NCBI GenBank assembly: GCA_020634035.1
Contig: JACKCM010000003.1
Span: 744,001 to 808,000, forward strand
From: Candidatus Obscuribacterales bacterium
GTDB taxonomy: Bacteria; Cyanobacteriota; Vampirovibrionia; Obscuribacterales; Obscuribacteraceae
Direction: 5' to 3'
DNA: 64,000 nucleotides
Shown one piece after another: positions 1 to 8,051 of this stretch. Under the pieces are notes generated by a model. It was given only the letters and a program-made list of their open reading frames with translations. It searched no databases and was not told the origin of the DNA. The translations under genes and the position numbers were made by a program. Numbering within the stretch: position 1 is the stretch's first letter; every line of letters begins with the position of its first letter.

Positions 1-71
1 TTCTCATAAACCAAGGCTGCGGCGCTGGCGAAACCACTTTTCTTCTTCAAATCTGACCTTTTCTCTGCCAT
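1..71 (-). CDS. 5' end of a gene running off the left edge (partial, unidentified)
   Basis: Reading leftwards from an ATG at 71, 23 codons stay open to the window edge. The visible N-terminus is basic (MAEKRSDLKKKSG) and then turns Ala-rich. I see no convincing ribosome binding site, and the piece is too short to assign. It would be divergent from the exported protein gene at 256, so the 72-255 stretch would hold both promoters. It could equally be a chance open frame. Confidence 0.35.
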   Translation of the reverse strand, partial: MAEKRSDLKKKSGFASAAALVYE

Positions 72-255
72 TTTTATAACGCGATAACTCGACAACTCTT
101 TAACGCTCGAAAGACTTTCATTATAGACGTTAGACCCAGGTTGAAAAAGAAAACCAGGGCGAATGTACGTCTCGCGACCGGGCTATCAAGCCTGGATTTT
201 AGAATTCAAATAACAGACAATAGCCTGTCGTGAAGTTCAGCCGGAGAAATAATAG

Positions 256-777
256 ATGCGTCAGAATATTGTCAAAACCACCCGGTTCCTCCTCGCCACC
301 TGCGTGCTGGCAGCCACCGCCGTCACCCCGGTCTTCGCCCTGGAAGGAGAGCCGGCTACCCAATTTGTTCTAGAAGGGCTCGACAGGGTGCATGTCACCG
401 TTGACCCGCTGAGCAAGGTCAACCTCGATGCCGGCGCTATGCAAAAAGATATCGAAGCTCAGTTTGAAAAGGGCGGTATGAAGATCGTCGATAAGAAAGA
501 GTTTCTGAACAACACCACCATAGATCAGTTTCTAGTAAAAGTTACTCCTCTTAAAAAGAACAAGAGAATCTTCTACGCTATCAATGTCGGCCTGACCCAG
601 ATGGTCTATCTCGAAGACAAACCGGATCGCAAAATCTCTGTCACCGCCTGGCAGAATCAATCTCTCGGCATAGCTGAGCCCGGCAAGGAAGGCGATATCA
701 AAAAAGAGATCATGGCCAAAGTAGATAGCTTCATCGACCTATGGCAGAGAGCCAACGGCAAAGAGAAAGCGAAGTAA
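256..777 (+). CDS. Exported protein of unknown function
   Basis: This 173-residue protein opens with a basic N-terminus and a hydrophobic stretch (about residues 10-26, ending PVFA-LEGE) that reads as a cleavable Sec signal peptide. The mature part is mixed alpha/beta and Lys-rich, without cysteines or a recognisable catalytic motif. Its regular length and its phrase on Mg-free polar strands remind me of small periplasmic domain proteins, but I do not recognise the family. The ATG follows GGAG at a spacing of about 10 bases. It stands alone, 113 bases before the membrane-protein paralogue array. Function unknown. Confidence 0.8.
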   Translation: MRQNIVKTTRFLLATCVLAATAVTPVFALEGEPATQFVLEGLDRVHVTVDPLSKVNLDAGAMQKDIEAQFEKGGMKIVDKKEFLNNTTIDQFLVKVTPLKKNKRIFYAINVGLTQMVYLEDKPDRKISVTAWQNQSLGIAEPGKEGDIKKEIMAKVDSFIDLWQRANGKEKAK

Positions 778-890
778 AGTAAAGATCCCCAACCCAAAAT
801 CCTGTCCTGTTGCCGATTTGCTTCAGGGCTGAGCCACTGCCGTGATAGGATAAAAATTAGCGTTGAAAAGCCTGAGGGATAAACAGTCGC

Positions 891-1382
891 ATGGATCTAT
901 TTTTCGGGCTGCTGGCTCTTGTTGTGTTGGCGCTTTCACTGGCTCCCTATTTAGCCTCCACCTATCTTCTGGTAACATCGGCTAAAGATCTGGTGGCGGC
1001 TTGCCGGCTTCTTGCCGCTCGCTCGAGAGTAAGCACTTTTCCTGTGGTGGCGGCAGCGGAATCGGTGGGTGCGGGTTTGTTGGGCTTGTGCTGGAATTTC
1101 CAGTCGTTGCTCTACACAGCTGCAATCTGGCTATATGTTCTCATGGCGATATATACTTTTTTGTGCCTGCCAATTGGCATGCTGATTGCCCGAAATAATG
1201 GTGGTTGGCTGCCGAATCGCTACCAGCCCATCAGACTTTTCTTTGTTGTGGCGGCAATACCTCTAGCAATTCCTACTGTGGGTATCGCAATCTTTATAGC
1301 CGGCGGACTGGCGGGTTTGATTATCGGCGCGACAGGAGCATTTATATTCCAACTGGTCTCGTCATTCTTTCCACACAGCTGA
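891..1382 (+). CDS. Four-helix membrane protein, paralogue 1 of 4
   Basis: This 163-residue protein is almost entirely hydrophobic, with about four membrane segments (residues 3-27, 50-72, 78-100 and 115-155). It shares a pattern with the products starting at 1464, 2283 and 3735: an AxxLLGLCW motif ending the second helix, a Tyr-rich third helix followed by LPIG, and a helix with the pattern RLFFVVAAIP. These shared landmarks and the head-to-tail order show a tandemly duplicated family. I recognise no named family. The short hydrophilic loop between helices 1 and 2 carries Ala/Arg-rich sequence. GAGG lies about 11 bases before the ATG. A role in the inner membrane is likely; the activity is unknown. 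Confidence 0.8.
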   Translation: MDLFFGLLALVVLALSLAPYLASTYLLVTSAKDLVAACRLLAARSRVSTFPVVAAAESVGAGLLGLCWNFQSLLYTAAIWLYVLMAIYTFLCLPIGMLIARNNGGWLPNRYQPIRLFFVVAAIPLAIPTVGIAIFIAGGLAGLIIGATGAFIFQLVSSFFPHS

Positions 1383-1408
1383 CAAACTGTCAGGTGCGAC
1401 CCCGCACC
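1379..1408 (+). other. Two adjacent short hairpins at the end of the first paralogue gene
   Basis: CTGACA-AAC-TGTCAG (1379-1393) overlaps the stop codon, and GGTGCG-ACCC-CGCACC (1393-1408) follows directly. Both are perfect inverted repeats. No T-run follows, so an intrinsic terminator is not supported; RNA processing or mRNA 3'-end stabilisation between the first two paralogue genes is possible. Confidence 0.4.
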
Positions 1409-1463
1409 GCTGCATGCGCCGACCTAGAATGGGAATGTCGAATCCATTCAGAGAGCCGGAACA

Positions 1464-1988
1464 ATGCCAGAACCACAAATAGTGTCGGACGCGCTGTGTG
1501 TAATGTTATTTCTAGTCGGTCTTATCGCAACCTTTGTCCCATTCCTGACCTCGCCATATCTGGTCTTAGTCACCGCCGGGGAGATAAAAGGAAGATATAA
1601 GATCACCGGCGACAAACTAAAGCCATCCAGTCTATCGTATATAGGCTTGCTTCTGATGCTGGGATCGGCGCTGCTCGGGCTATGCTGGCGCATGAACGAA
1701 CTGATTTTGATATCGGGAAGTCTCTCCTATGTCTTGATGTTTGCATACACCTGGATGCTAGTTCCCATAGGCTTTGTCATATCACGCTTCAATGGCGGCG
1801 AACTGCCGAAAGCACTGAAAGCAGTAAGGCTAATTTTTGCAGTTGCCGCAATACCGATGGCGGTGATGTCTATAATAATGGCGTTCATGCTGGTCGCTTC
1901 GATTATCTCCTGGTCGATATGCGCCGTGATTACGCCTATCACCAACCTCTTCAAGTACTTTATAGTATGGCAGGCACTAGGCTGTTGA
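1464..1988 (+). CDS. Four-helix membrane protein, paralogue 2 of 4
   Basis: This 174-residue membrane protein aligns by eye with the gene at 891. It has helix 1 near residues 9-36, the motif SALLGLCWRM at about 66-75, a third helix with SYVLMFAYTW then LVPIG, and a fourth beginning RLIFAVAAIPMAV. The loop after helix 1 (about 38-55) is basic and longer than in paralogue 1. The segment NGGELPKAL matches NGGWLPNRY of paralogue 1, so these two are the closest pair. It lies 81 bases downstream of paralogue 1 and is probably co-transcribed. Its stop codon lies inside the first unit of the hairpin-rich repeat. Function unknown. Confidence 0.8.
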   Translation: MPEPQIVSDALCVMLFLVGLIATFVPFLTSPYLVLVTAGEIKGRYKITGDKLKPSSLSYIGLLLMLGSALLGLCWRMNELILISGSLSYVLMFAYTWMLVPIGFVISRFNGGELPKALKAVRLIFAVAAIPMAVMSIIMAFMLVASIISWSICAVITPITNLFKYFIVWQALGC

Positions 1989-2005
1989 CTGACTTGATTT
2001 TGAAC

Positions 2006-2229
2006 AGCTGATTGATTTGGTCAGTTGACCAACCAAATTTTGAAAAGTCGAATTTTAAGTCAGTTGACTGACTTAATTTTGAAATTCCAAATATCTGGAC
2101 GGTTGACCGGCCAGATTTTGAATCTGCCGATCTGAAATACCGGTCTCGATAGAAATCGGCGACAAAACAGTTAACCAACTGTTTGCCTGATCTGATTCAT
2201 AGACAGCCGTTAGTGATAAGTTCAAAAGA
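2006..2229 (+). repeat. Long direct repeat copy A with compensated hairpin units
   Basis: These ~224 bases match 3460-3683 at a constant offset of 1454 with no insertion or deletion; by eye about 90% of positions agree. Inside are units roughly 40 bases apart, each a self-complementary core around GTTGAC followed by ATTTTGAA: one at 1982, then TTGGTCA-GT-TGACCAA (about 2017), a 10-bp-arm palindrome at 2055-2076 with arms TTAAGTCAGT/ACTGACTTAA, and CTGGACGGT-TG-ACCGGCCAG (about 2096). A further perfect hairpin, AAACAGTT-AACC-AACTGTTT, lies at 2165-2184. The arms differ between units but each stays self-complementary. The repeat fills the gap before paralogue 3. Confidence 0.85.
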
Positions 2230-2282
2230 TGCTTTAGAAACGCAGCTAATTATGTTAGACCGCTGGGATTCTGGATTTTGCG

Positions 2283-2774
2283 ATGTACACTTTCTCTGGA
2301 TTAGCGCCTCTACTTTTGGGAATAGTGAGTCTGCTTTGCGGATTCCTACTCTTGGCGCCATTTGTGGTATCCGCCCTGCTTTCGATTGGAGCCCTGAAAG
2401 AGTTGATGGCGGGCTGCGAAAAGCTGAGCAAAAAAATCAGCCAGAATCTGAAGGTCGGAAGTGTCTCAGTCGGAGCGATTGTAATTTCTGTTGCAGCCAT
2501 AGTTCTAGGCCTTTGCTGGAATATGGCTATGCCCGCCTGCATGCTGTATCCGGCCGCCGCTCTCGTCGCGCCCTGCATTCTGGCTTCCTACTTTTTCATG
2601 ACCGCACTCACCTGGATAATTCTGCCGTTGGGACTCTTCAGCTCGAAGGAAACAAGAGTTCAACTGAAAGACGATTTAAGAGCGCTATATCTATTTTTTG
2701 CCGCAGCTTCCGTTCCAATGTCAGCTACAGTTTGTGTCGCTCTGGGCAGCTTGCTTATCCGTTTCGTATTGTAG
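2283..2774 (+). CDS. Four-helix membrane protein, paralogue 3 of 4
   Basis: The product has 163 residues and four hydrophobic segments. Family landmarks are VLGLCWNM at the end of helix 2, ILPLGLF after helix 3, and RALYLFFAAASVPMS leading helix 4. The cytoplasmic-looking loop after helix 1 has GCEKLSKKI, which matches CCEKLSLKL in paralogue 4, so paralogues 3 and 4 form a subpair. Both of these, and only these, are preceded by the long hairpin-rich repeat. The ribosome binding site is weak (GGAT about 9 bases upstream). The protein probably sits in the inner membrane; I do not recognise the family. Confidence 0.8.
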   Translation: MYTFSGLAPLLLGIVSLLCGFLLLAPFVVSALLSIGALKELMAGCEKLSKKISQNLKVGSVSVGAIVISVAAIVLGLCWNMAMPACMLYPAAALVAPCILASYFFMTALTWIILPLGLFSSKETRVQLKDDLRALYLFFAAASVPMSATVCVALGSLLIRFVL

Positions 2775-2776
2775 GT

Positions 2777-3409
2777 CTAGATGCGAATCTCTTCTCTACT
2801 TTCAAGAAATATCTGTAAAAGCTGTTTTGGCTTTGAGGAAGCAAGCACCTCCTTCATGTTGTAAACCGCTTCACTTCCGCTAAGCTGAACCAAGTTTTTT
2901 TCAGAATCGGCAAGCTCTTTCTTTGCGGTAGATTGATCATCATTTTTAGCACCAGCCGCTTTTTGTCTCGCATCTAAATAACTTCGATAGGCCGCGGTAA
3001 GCTTTTTGACAAAGGGCTTAATGCGAATGCCCAGGAGAAGATTGTGCTGGTTTCTCAAATTCACCGGAAGCCTCGGAAACCGCATGTTATAGGTTCCGGG
3101 CTCAGGCAAAACGGCTTCTTCATCAATCTGTTTCTTTCGCTGGTAAGAATGCCCCGTTGAAGGATCCACGTACTGGTCAACCATTCTCGATAGCGTTGAA
3201 TCCTTCTTTTTCATGCCATTCCAGAGCAAAAGCAGACCGTAGCTCTCACGCTCAGAGAAATTGTCAGGTTGGTCCAACTCCTTCGGACTCTTCACTGCCG
3301 AATCGACATATACCGCATCGGCAGCCAGAGTTCCGGGAGTAAAAAGACAAAGTAGCGCCATCGCTAGAAACGCATTGCTAAGTATCTTCGATTGTCCGCA
3401 TAACACCAT
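2777..3409 (-). CDS. Exported protein of unknown function between paralogues 3 and 4
   Basis: I place the start at the ATG at 3409, which gives MVLCGQSKILSNAFLAMALL and a hydrophobic core ending GTLAADA, a clear signal peptide. A longer upstream reading at 3490 would translate the direct repeat and is unlikely. The mature protein (about 180 residues) is hydrophilic, with a Lys/Asp-rich, probably helical C-terminal half and no recognisable catalytic motif. It is convergent with paralogue 3 (2 bases between stops) and divergent from paralogue 4, so its promoter must lie in or next to repeat copy B. Confidence 0.7.
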   Translation of the reverse strand: MVLCGQSKILSNAFLAMALLCLFTPGTLAADAVYVDSAVKSPKELDQPDNFSERESYGLLLLWNGMKKKDSTLSRMVDQYVDPSTGHSYQRKKQIDEEAVLPEPGTYNMRFPRLPVNLRNQHNLLLGIRIKPFVKKLTAAYRSYLDARQKAAGAKNDDQSTAKKELADSEKNLVQLSGSEAVYNMKEVLASSKPKQLLQIFLESREEIRI

Positions 3410-3459
3410 AAAGCTAATTATATTTGCAATTTGGTTGGTTGACCAACTAAATTTTGAAA

Positions 3460-3683
3460 AGCTGATTGATTTGGTCAGTTGACCAACCAAATTTTGAAAA
3501 GTCGAATTGTAAGTCAGTTGACTGACTTAACTTTGAAATTCCAAATATCTGGACGGTTGACCGGCCAGGTTTTGAATCTGCCGACCTGAAACAACAGCTT
3601 CAATTGAAATTGGCGACAAAACAGTTAATCAACTGTTTGCCTGATCTGATTCCTAGACAGCTACTGGTGATAAGTTCGAAAAG
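3460..3683 (+). repeat. Long direct repeat copy B with compensated hairpin units
   Basis: This is the second copy of the 2006-2229 repeat and occupies most of the 325-base gap between the divergent genes starting at 3409 and 3735. It carries the same units: TTGGTCA-GT-TGACCAA (about 3471), a palindrome with centre CAGTTGACTG (about 3510-3530), CTGGACGGT-TG-ACCGGCCAG (about 3550), and AAACAGTT-AATC-AACTGTTT at 3619-3638. Just upstream lies an extra unit (about 3431-3450) with arms TTGGTTGGT/ACCAACTAA, which pairs if one G-U is allowed. No coding potential is evident. Confidence 0.85.
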
Positions 3684-3734
3684 TGAACTGGCAATAGAGA
3701 ACCTTAGGTTCGCTGGCCGGGATACTGGAGATTC

Positions 3735-4256
3735 ATGATGGAATTCCTAATATTCACATCAATTCTACTAACGCCATTTGTAGTTTCGACATTCATATTA
3801 CTGAAGTCAGCTGACGAGTTCCTGTTGTGCTGCGAAAAACTCAGCCTAAAACTAAAATTCAAATTTAGAAAAGCGCTGGAAGGGACCATCGGGGAAAAAC
3901 TGCATCTGAAAAGCCTTTCTTCCGGAGCGATTCTCCTCTGCCTGGCCGCAGCCACGCTTGGATTTCTCTGGACACCGGAACTGGTCGAAACACTATGGAT
4001 TTTGCTAATCGCCCCGCTAGAAATCTACCTGGTCTTGTCCTATATCGTCATGGCGCTATATTCTTTGAGAATCTCCATAAACCTCTTTCCCCTAATGTTA
4101 GACCAGCTAGAACAAAAGAATAAACCCTATTTCGAAGAGAAGAAGCAGCCAAATATGCTTATTTTGACAGCTTCACTGCCACTGACAGCAGTTACTTTCG
4201 CTGTTCCTGCTGGCGTACTGGTGACTCTGCTATCACACACTCTCTTGCGGCTGTAA
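3735..4256 (+). CDS. Four-helix membrane protein, paralogue 4 of 4
   Basis: The product has 173 residues and is the most diverged member of the family: the LGLCW motif reads LGFLW, and the third helix has LSYIVMALYSL. The loop after helix 1 contains CCEKLSLKL, as in paralogue 3, followed by a basic amphipathic stretch. An extra Glu/Lys-rich loop (about 128-140) precedes the last helix. GGAG lies four bases before the first of two adjacent ATG codons; the second (3738) gives better spacing and may be the true start. It is convergent with the histidine kinase gene. Function unknown. Confidence 0.8.
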   Translation: MMEFLIFTSILLTPFVVSTFILLKSADEFLLCCEKLSLKLKFKFRKALEGTIGEKLHLKSLSSGAILLCLAAATLGFLWTPELVETLWILLIAPLEIYLVLSYIVMALYSLRISINLFPLMLDQLEQKNKPYFEEKKQPNMLILTASLPLTAVTFAVPAGVLVTLLSHTLLRL

Positions 4257-4261
4257 GTACC

Positions 4262-5680
4262 TCAGGAAGAAAGAGCCGACGCCTCGACCTTTTGTGACGC
4301 AGGCAGAGCAGAGAAGGATACACAGACAACGACACCGGGTTCGTTATCCCGACCGGACAGAGTCACCTCGGCACCGTGCAATTGTGCAATCTCTCTTACT
4401 ATAGCCAGACCGAGCCCACTGCCGGGAGTGGCAGGAGTAGAGGTAATGTTGCCGCGATAGAAGCGCTCGAAGACTTTGCCGCGCTCACTCTCATCGATAC
4501 CACAGCCGGTATCTTCTACCAGAAAAGAGACTCCGTCCATACTTTGCACCCGAACCGTAACTTTGCCAGCTTCAGGAGTGTAGAGAATGGCGTTCTCAAT
4601 CAAATTGACCATCATCTCGTGCAGAGCTTCCGCATTGCCGGATACGACCACAGCTTCACCGCTGCCTTCAAAGCCGAAGTCCAGAGACTTTGCCATCGCC
4701 TGTGGCACCAGCTCTCTGGTGGCGGTAGCGGCAAGGGCTTCGAGATCCACCACTTCAAGATCCTGAAAGCGACTGGGTTCGAAGCGCGCCAGGGTGAGAA
4801 GCTGGTGAACAAGTCTGCTGGCACGCTCGGCGCTGCTTTCAATCTGCTCTAGAGAGTGGTGAACCTCAACCGGATCATCCTCTCGCAGCGCCAGTTGCGC
4901 CTGGGTCTTCAGCCCGGCAAGCGGTGTACGCAATTGATGGGCGGCGTTAGCGACAAAGCGCTGCTGGCCTTCTCTGTCGGCGCGGACCTGTTCTAATAAA
5001 CTGTTTATAGATTCTACAAGAGGTTTAACCTCTTTCGGCGCGCCCTCTTCGCTCAACTCTTTCAAATCGGTAGGGCTGCGCTTGGCGACGGCTTCGGCAA
5101 GACGACGTAGAGGCATCAGACCTTTTTTAACACCATACCAGATCATAAGCGCGATAATCACCAGCATCACCAACTGTGGTATCAGCACACTAAGCAGAAT
5201 TTTGTCTATCAGAGCACGCCGGCTCTGGGTCGTCTCTGCTGCCTGGATGATGAAGAAATCCCCGTTCATGCCCTCGGGGCGCGATATGACACAGGCGATT
5301 CGCACATCCACATCGGCGATTTTACCCGAGCGTACATAAGGAACCGAACGCTTCAACATTTTTACCGGCGGTGGTATGGTGCGCTCGCCGGCGATGTAGT
5401 CAAAGCGCGAATTGAGAATCTGATAGAAGAAAAGATCGTTTTTGCTGACCTTCAGAAATGATACCGCCGTGCTGGGAAGCTCCGACATCGAAGCACCGTC
5501 GGCTTGCAAGTGCTCGGCGATGGCGTTGGCTGAATCTATAAGCGATTCGTCATAGGCATCGTTGGCAATTTCCATACCGAAGATGTTCGCAAAAGCGGTA
5601 TCGATAACGATAAGCGCAATAATTGGAAAAAGCAGCCAGCAAAGCAGCTGCCTTCGAATAGACGAGGTAAAGGAGATCAT
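4262..5680 (-). CDS. Two-component sensor histidine kinase (TctE/QseC-like)
   Basis: The 472-residue protein has a membrane segment at about 11-33, a periplasmic sensor region of about 130 residues (2CSK_N/TctE-type), a second segment at about 160-184, a HAMP-like linker, then the HisKA box with the phospho-acceptor His248 in AAHQLRTPL. The HATPase domain shows NLIENAILYTP (N box), DTGCGID (G1) and GSGLGLAIV (G2), so it should be an active kinase. Its start overlaps the end of the response regulator gene by 4 bases, so the pair is translationally coupled. TctE/QseC relatives sense organic acids or catecholamines; the ligand here is not readable from sequence. Confidence 0.93.
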   Translation of the reverse strand: MISFTSSIRRQLLCWLLFPIIALIVIDTAFANIFGMEIANDAYDESLIDSANAIAEHLQADGASMSELPSTAVSFLKVSKNDLFFYQILNSRFDYIAGERTIPPPVKMLKRSVPYVRSGKIADVDVRIACVISRPEGMNGDFFIIQAAETTQSRRALIDKILLSVLIPQLVMLVIIALMIWYGVKKGLMPLRRLAEAVAKRSPTDLKELSEEGAPKEVKPLVESINSLLEQVRADREGQQRFVANAAHQLRTPLAGLKTQAQLALREDDPVEVHHSLEQIESSAERASRLVHQLLTLARFEPSRFQDLEVVDLEALAATATRELVPQAMAKSLDFGFEGSGEAVVVSGNAEALHEMMVNLIENAILYTPEAGKVTVRVQSMDGVSFLVEDTGCGIDESERGKVFERFYRGNITSTPATPGSGLGLAIVREIAQLHGAEVTLSGRDNEPGVVVCVSFSALPASQKVEASALSS

Positions 5681-6345
5681 TGCGCCTTCTCCAGCAAATA
5701 TCCAAGACCACGCAGAGCCCTCACTGTCACCCCATGTGGTTCTATGCGTTTGCGCAAGCGGTGGATATATACTTCCACCGCATTACCAGAAATGTTCTTT
5801 TCCCAACCGCAGATATGATCGATGAGCTGGTCTTTGCTGACCAGCCGTCCCGGACGCTGCATCAAGCATTCCATCACCATCAGCTCCCGAGAAGAAAGCT
5901 CGAGCGCCGCTCCATCCACCAGAAGAGTACGAGCAGAGACATCGAGGGTGAGCGACTCGAAACTGACCTGAGAAGGCGCCGCGTATTTGCTTCTTCTAAT
6001 CAGGGCGTTGACCCGCGCTTCAAGTTCCGGCAGGTCGAAAGGCTTGAGCATATAATCATCTGCGCCTAGATTAAGCCCGTTGATGCGGTCGTTCAATCCA
6101 ACCCGAGCAGTGAGAAGCAGCACCGGCAATAGGCTGCCGCGCTCTCTCAGATTGCGCAGCACATCGAGACCGTCTAATTTGGGCAGACCCAGGTCGAGAA
6201 TAGCCATGTCGAAGCTGCTCGCTTTGAGAGCCTGATCGGCCTCAACGCCGCAAGAGACAGCCTCTACAGAGAAGCCCGATCTGGAAAGGGCTTTTGAAAT
6301 CCCGTCCAGTAAAACCTCGTCGTCTTCAGCTAAAAGAATTCGCAT
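5677..6345 (-). CDS. OmpR/PhoB-family response regulator
   Basis: This 222-residue two-domain regulator has a receiver with the acidic pocket E7-D8-D9, phospho-acceptor Asp51 in AILDLGLPKLDG, Thr in LLLTA and Lys in YMLKPFDLPEL, then a winged-helix DNA-binding domain (about 125-220) with GNAVEVYIHRLRKRIEP as the recognition region. All receiver residues needed for phosphorylation are present. It is the QseB/TctD type and is the partner of the adjacent kinase. The 182-base gap upstream is shared with the divergent seven-gene operon, so it may control that operon as well as itself; this is inference from position. Confidence 0.94.
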   Translation of the reverse strand: MRILLAEDDEVLLDGISKALSRSGFSVEAVSCGVEADQALKASSFDMAILDLGLPKLDGLDVLRNLRERGSLLPVLLLTARVGLNDRINGLNLGADDYMLKPFDLPELEARVNALIRRSKYAAPSQVSFESLTLDVSARTLLVDGAALELSSRELMVMECLMQRPGRLVSKDQLIDHICGWEKNISGNAVEVYIHRLRKRIEPHGVTVRALRGLGYLLEKAQ

Positions 6346-6527
6346 TTGAGTCGGATAAACCCTTGCCCAATGAGTGATTCAAAGTTGCTTAAAGGTAATT
6401 AAATGGCGCTTCCGGCGCAAGAGTAAATATGTAAGGTTACCGTCAGGATGGTTAGTTATCATTTCGGACGAAGCTGGCGGCAGTAGCCTAAAACTGCCCG
6501 GCAGACCCCGATTGAGGCGTTTGGTAA
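6346..6527. promoter_or_regulatory. Divergent intergenic region between response regulator and seven-gene operon
   Basis: This 182-base AT-richer gap separates divergent operons and must hold both promoters. I see short related words such as GGTAATTAAA and GGTTAGTTA that could be regulator sites, but no strong symmetric operator or clean -35/-10 pair that I would defend. Confidence 0.3.
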
Positions 6528-8051
6528 GTGAATATTAATACAACTCCCGGTGAAGCCGTTATGGACTTCACACCTCCGACTCCTGTGGTTCCCGAAGCTA
6601 TCGAAACCGTTGTCACAACAGAATCCATAGACCCGGCCACTTCCGCAGCTGCCCCCCAGGCACCGTCAACTGAGACCATGAGCGAGCAAGAGCTCCTTGA
6701 CATCGAATCCGAGGTTTGCTCTTACGGAGATACAGTTCACTACGCCGAAGAGCCGAAGTTTTTCGAGAACTGCGAAGGCAGCTATCTCTATGACGGCGAA
6801 GGCACATCCTACCTCGATCTTCAGATGTGGTACTCGGCTGTGAATCTTGGTTACGCTAACCAGAGAGTTTCAGATGCCCTCAAGCGCCAGATTGACAAAC
6901 TGCCCCAGCTTGCCTGCCAGTATCTGCACAAAGAGAAAGTGCAGTTAGCTTATAAGATTGTAAACTCGGTCGTGAAAGGCTTCGGCGCCAAAGGTCGAGT
7001 GCACTTCAACGTCGGCGGCGCCAACGCTGTCGAAGACGCGCTTAAGTTAGTTCGCCGCCACACCGGCAAAAGCCGCATGCTTGCCTTCGAGGGTGGCTAT
7101 CATGGCCGCTCCCTGGGTGCTTCTGCCATTACTTCCTCTTATCGCTATCGGGAGAATTTCGGAGAGTTCGGTGATCGTGCCGAGTTCGTCCCCTACCCCT
7201 ATTGCTTCCGCTGCCCCTACGGCAAACAGGTCGATAGCTGCGAACTCTTCTGCGTCCAGCAGATTGAGCGCAAGTTCGACCATGAATACACCGGCTGGTG
7301 GAATCCCAAAACCAACAAATCCGAGTTCGGCGCCTTCATCATCGAACCCATGCAAGGCACCGGCGGTTATGTACCGGCACCCAAAGGCTATTTCGAACGG
7401 CTTGCCAAAATCTTGAAAGAGCGCAACATCCTGCTCATCGATGACGAGATTCAAATGGGCTTCTTCAGAACCGGAAAACTCTGGGCCCTCGAACACATGG
7501 ATGGTGTCACCCCCGATGCCATGGTTTTCGGCAAGGCGCTCACCAACGGCATGAATCCGCTCTCCGGAATTTGGGCCAAAGAAGAACTTATCACCCCAGA
7601 AAAATTCGGACCCGGCTCCACCCACTCTACCTTCTCTTCCAACTCGCTTGGCACCGCCACCGGTCTGGAAGTGATGAAAATCTTCGAAGAGTCCGACTAT
7701 GAAATATCTGTTCCGAAGAAAGGCGAATATTTCCTGGGCTTGCTCAAAGAGCTGCAACAGCGTCATCCGGAAATCGGCGACGTGGACGGTGTCGGTCTCG
7801 CCCTGCGCATGGAGATGTGCGAAGCAGATGGCTACAGCCCCAGTCGCGAGCTAGCAGACCGCATGTTCCAAATTGGTCTGGAAGGCAATCTAAAAGTGGA
7901 CGGACAGAGAATGGGTCTGGTTCTGGATATCGGCGGCTACTGCAAAAACGTCGTTACCCTGGCACCATCCTTAGAAATCTCCTACGACGAAATGGATCTG
8001 GCAGCCAAGCTGCTTGACCTCGTGATTACCCAGGCTAAGAAAGAGATTTGA
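6528..8051 (+). CDS. Class III PLP-dependent aminotransferase with Cys cluster
   Basis: The 507-residue enzyme belongs to aminotransferase class III (fold type I). Visible motifs are the PLP-phosphate region GGANAVEDALK, LLIDDEIQMGFFRTG with the Asp that contacts the PLP nitrogen, and MVFGKALTNG with the Schiff-base Lys. A C-x2-C-x8-C-x3-C cluster in the middle (CFRCPYG...C...C) is like that of archaeal class III enzymes related to amino-acid racemases, so racemase or omega-transaminase activity are both possible. About 60 N-terminal residues are Pro/Thr-rich and precede the catalytic domain. The start codon is GTG at 6528; ATG at 6561 is an alternative. First gene of the operon. Confidence 0.88.
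   Translation: MNINTTPGEAVMDFTPPTPVVPEAIETVVTTESIDPATSAAAPQAPSTETMSEQELLDIESEVCSYGDTVHYAEEPKFFENCEGSYLYDGEGTSYLDLQMWYSAVNLGYANQRVSDALKRQIDKLPQLACQYLHKEKVQLAYKIVNSVVKGFGAKGRVHFNVGGANAVEDALKLVRRHTGKSRMLAFEGGYHGRSLGASAITSSYRYRENFGEFGDRAEFVPYPYCFRCPYGKQVDSCELFCVQQIERKFDHEYTGWWNPKTNKSEFGAFIIEPMQGTGGYVPAPKGYFERLAKILKERNILLIDDEIQMGFFRTGKLWALEHMDGVTPDAMVFGKALTNGMNPLSGIWAKEELITPEKFGPGSTHSTFSSNSLGTATGLEVMKIFEESDYEISVPKKGEYFLGLLKELQQRHPEIGDVDGVGLALRMEMCEADGYSPSRELADRMFQIGLEGNLKVDGQRMGLVLDIGGYCKNVVTLAPSLEISYDEMDLAAKLLDLVITQAKKEI

Noticed and set aside
1980..2110. CRISPR-like array from regularly spaced units
   Set aside because: The units differ in sequence and keep only self-complementarity; there are no identical repeats with unique spacers and no cas genes.
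1960..2178. Open frame on the minus strand across repeat copy A
   Set aside because: It is the translation of the hairpin-rich repeat; the copy B counterpart fuses into the upstream end of the exported protein gene. No binding site and no protein-like composition.
7047..7766. Long open frame antisense to the class III aminotransferase
   Set aside because: The sense frame has clear PLP motifs; the antisense product is an artefact of GC-rich third positions.
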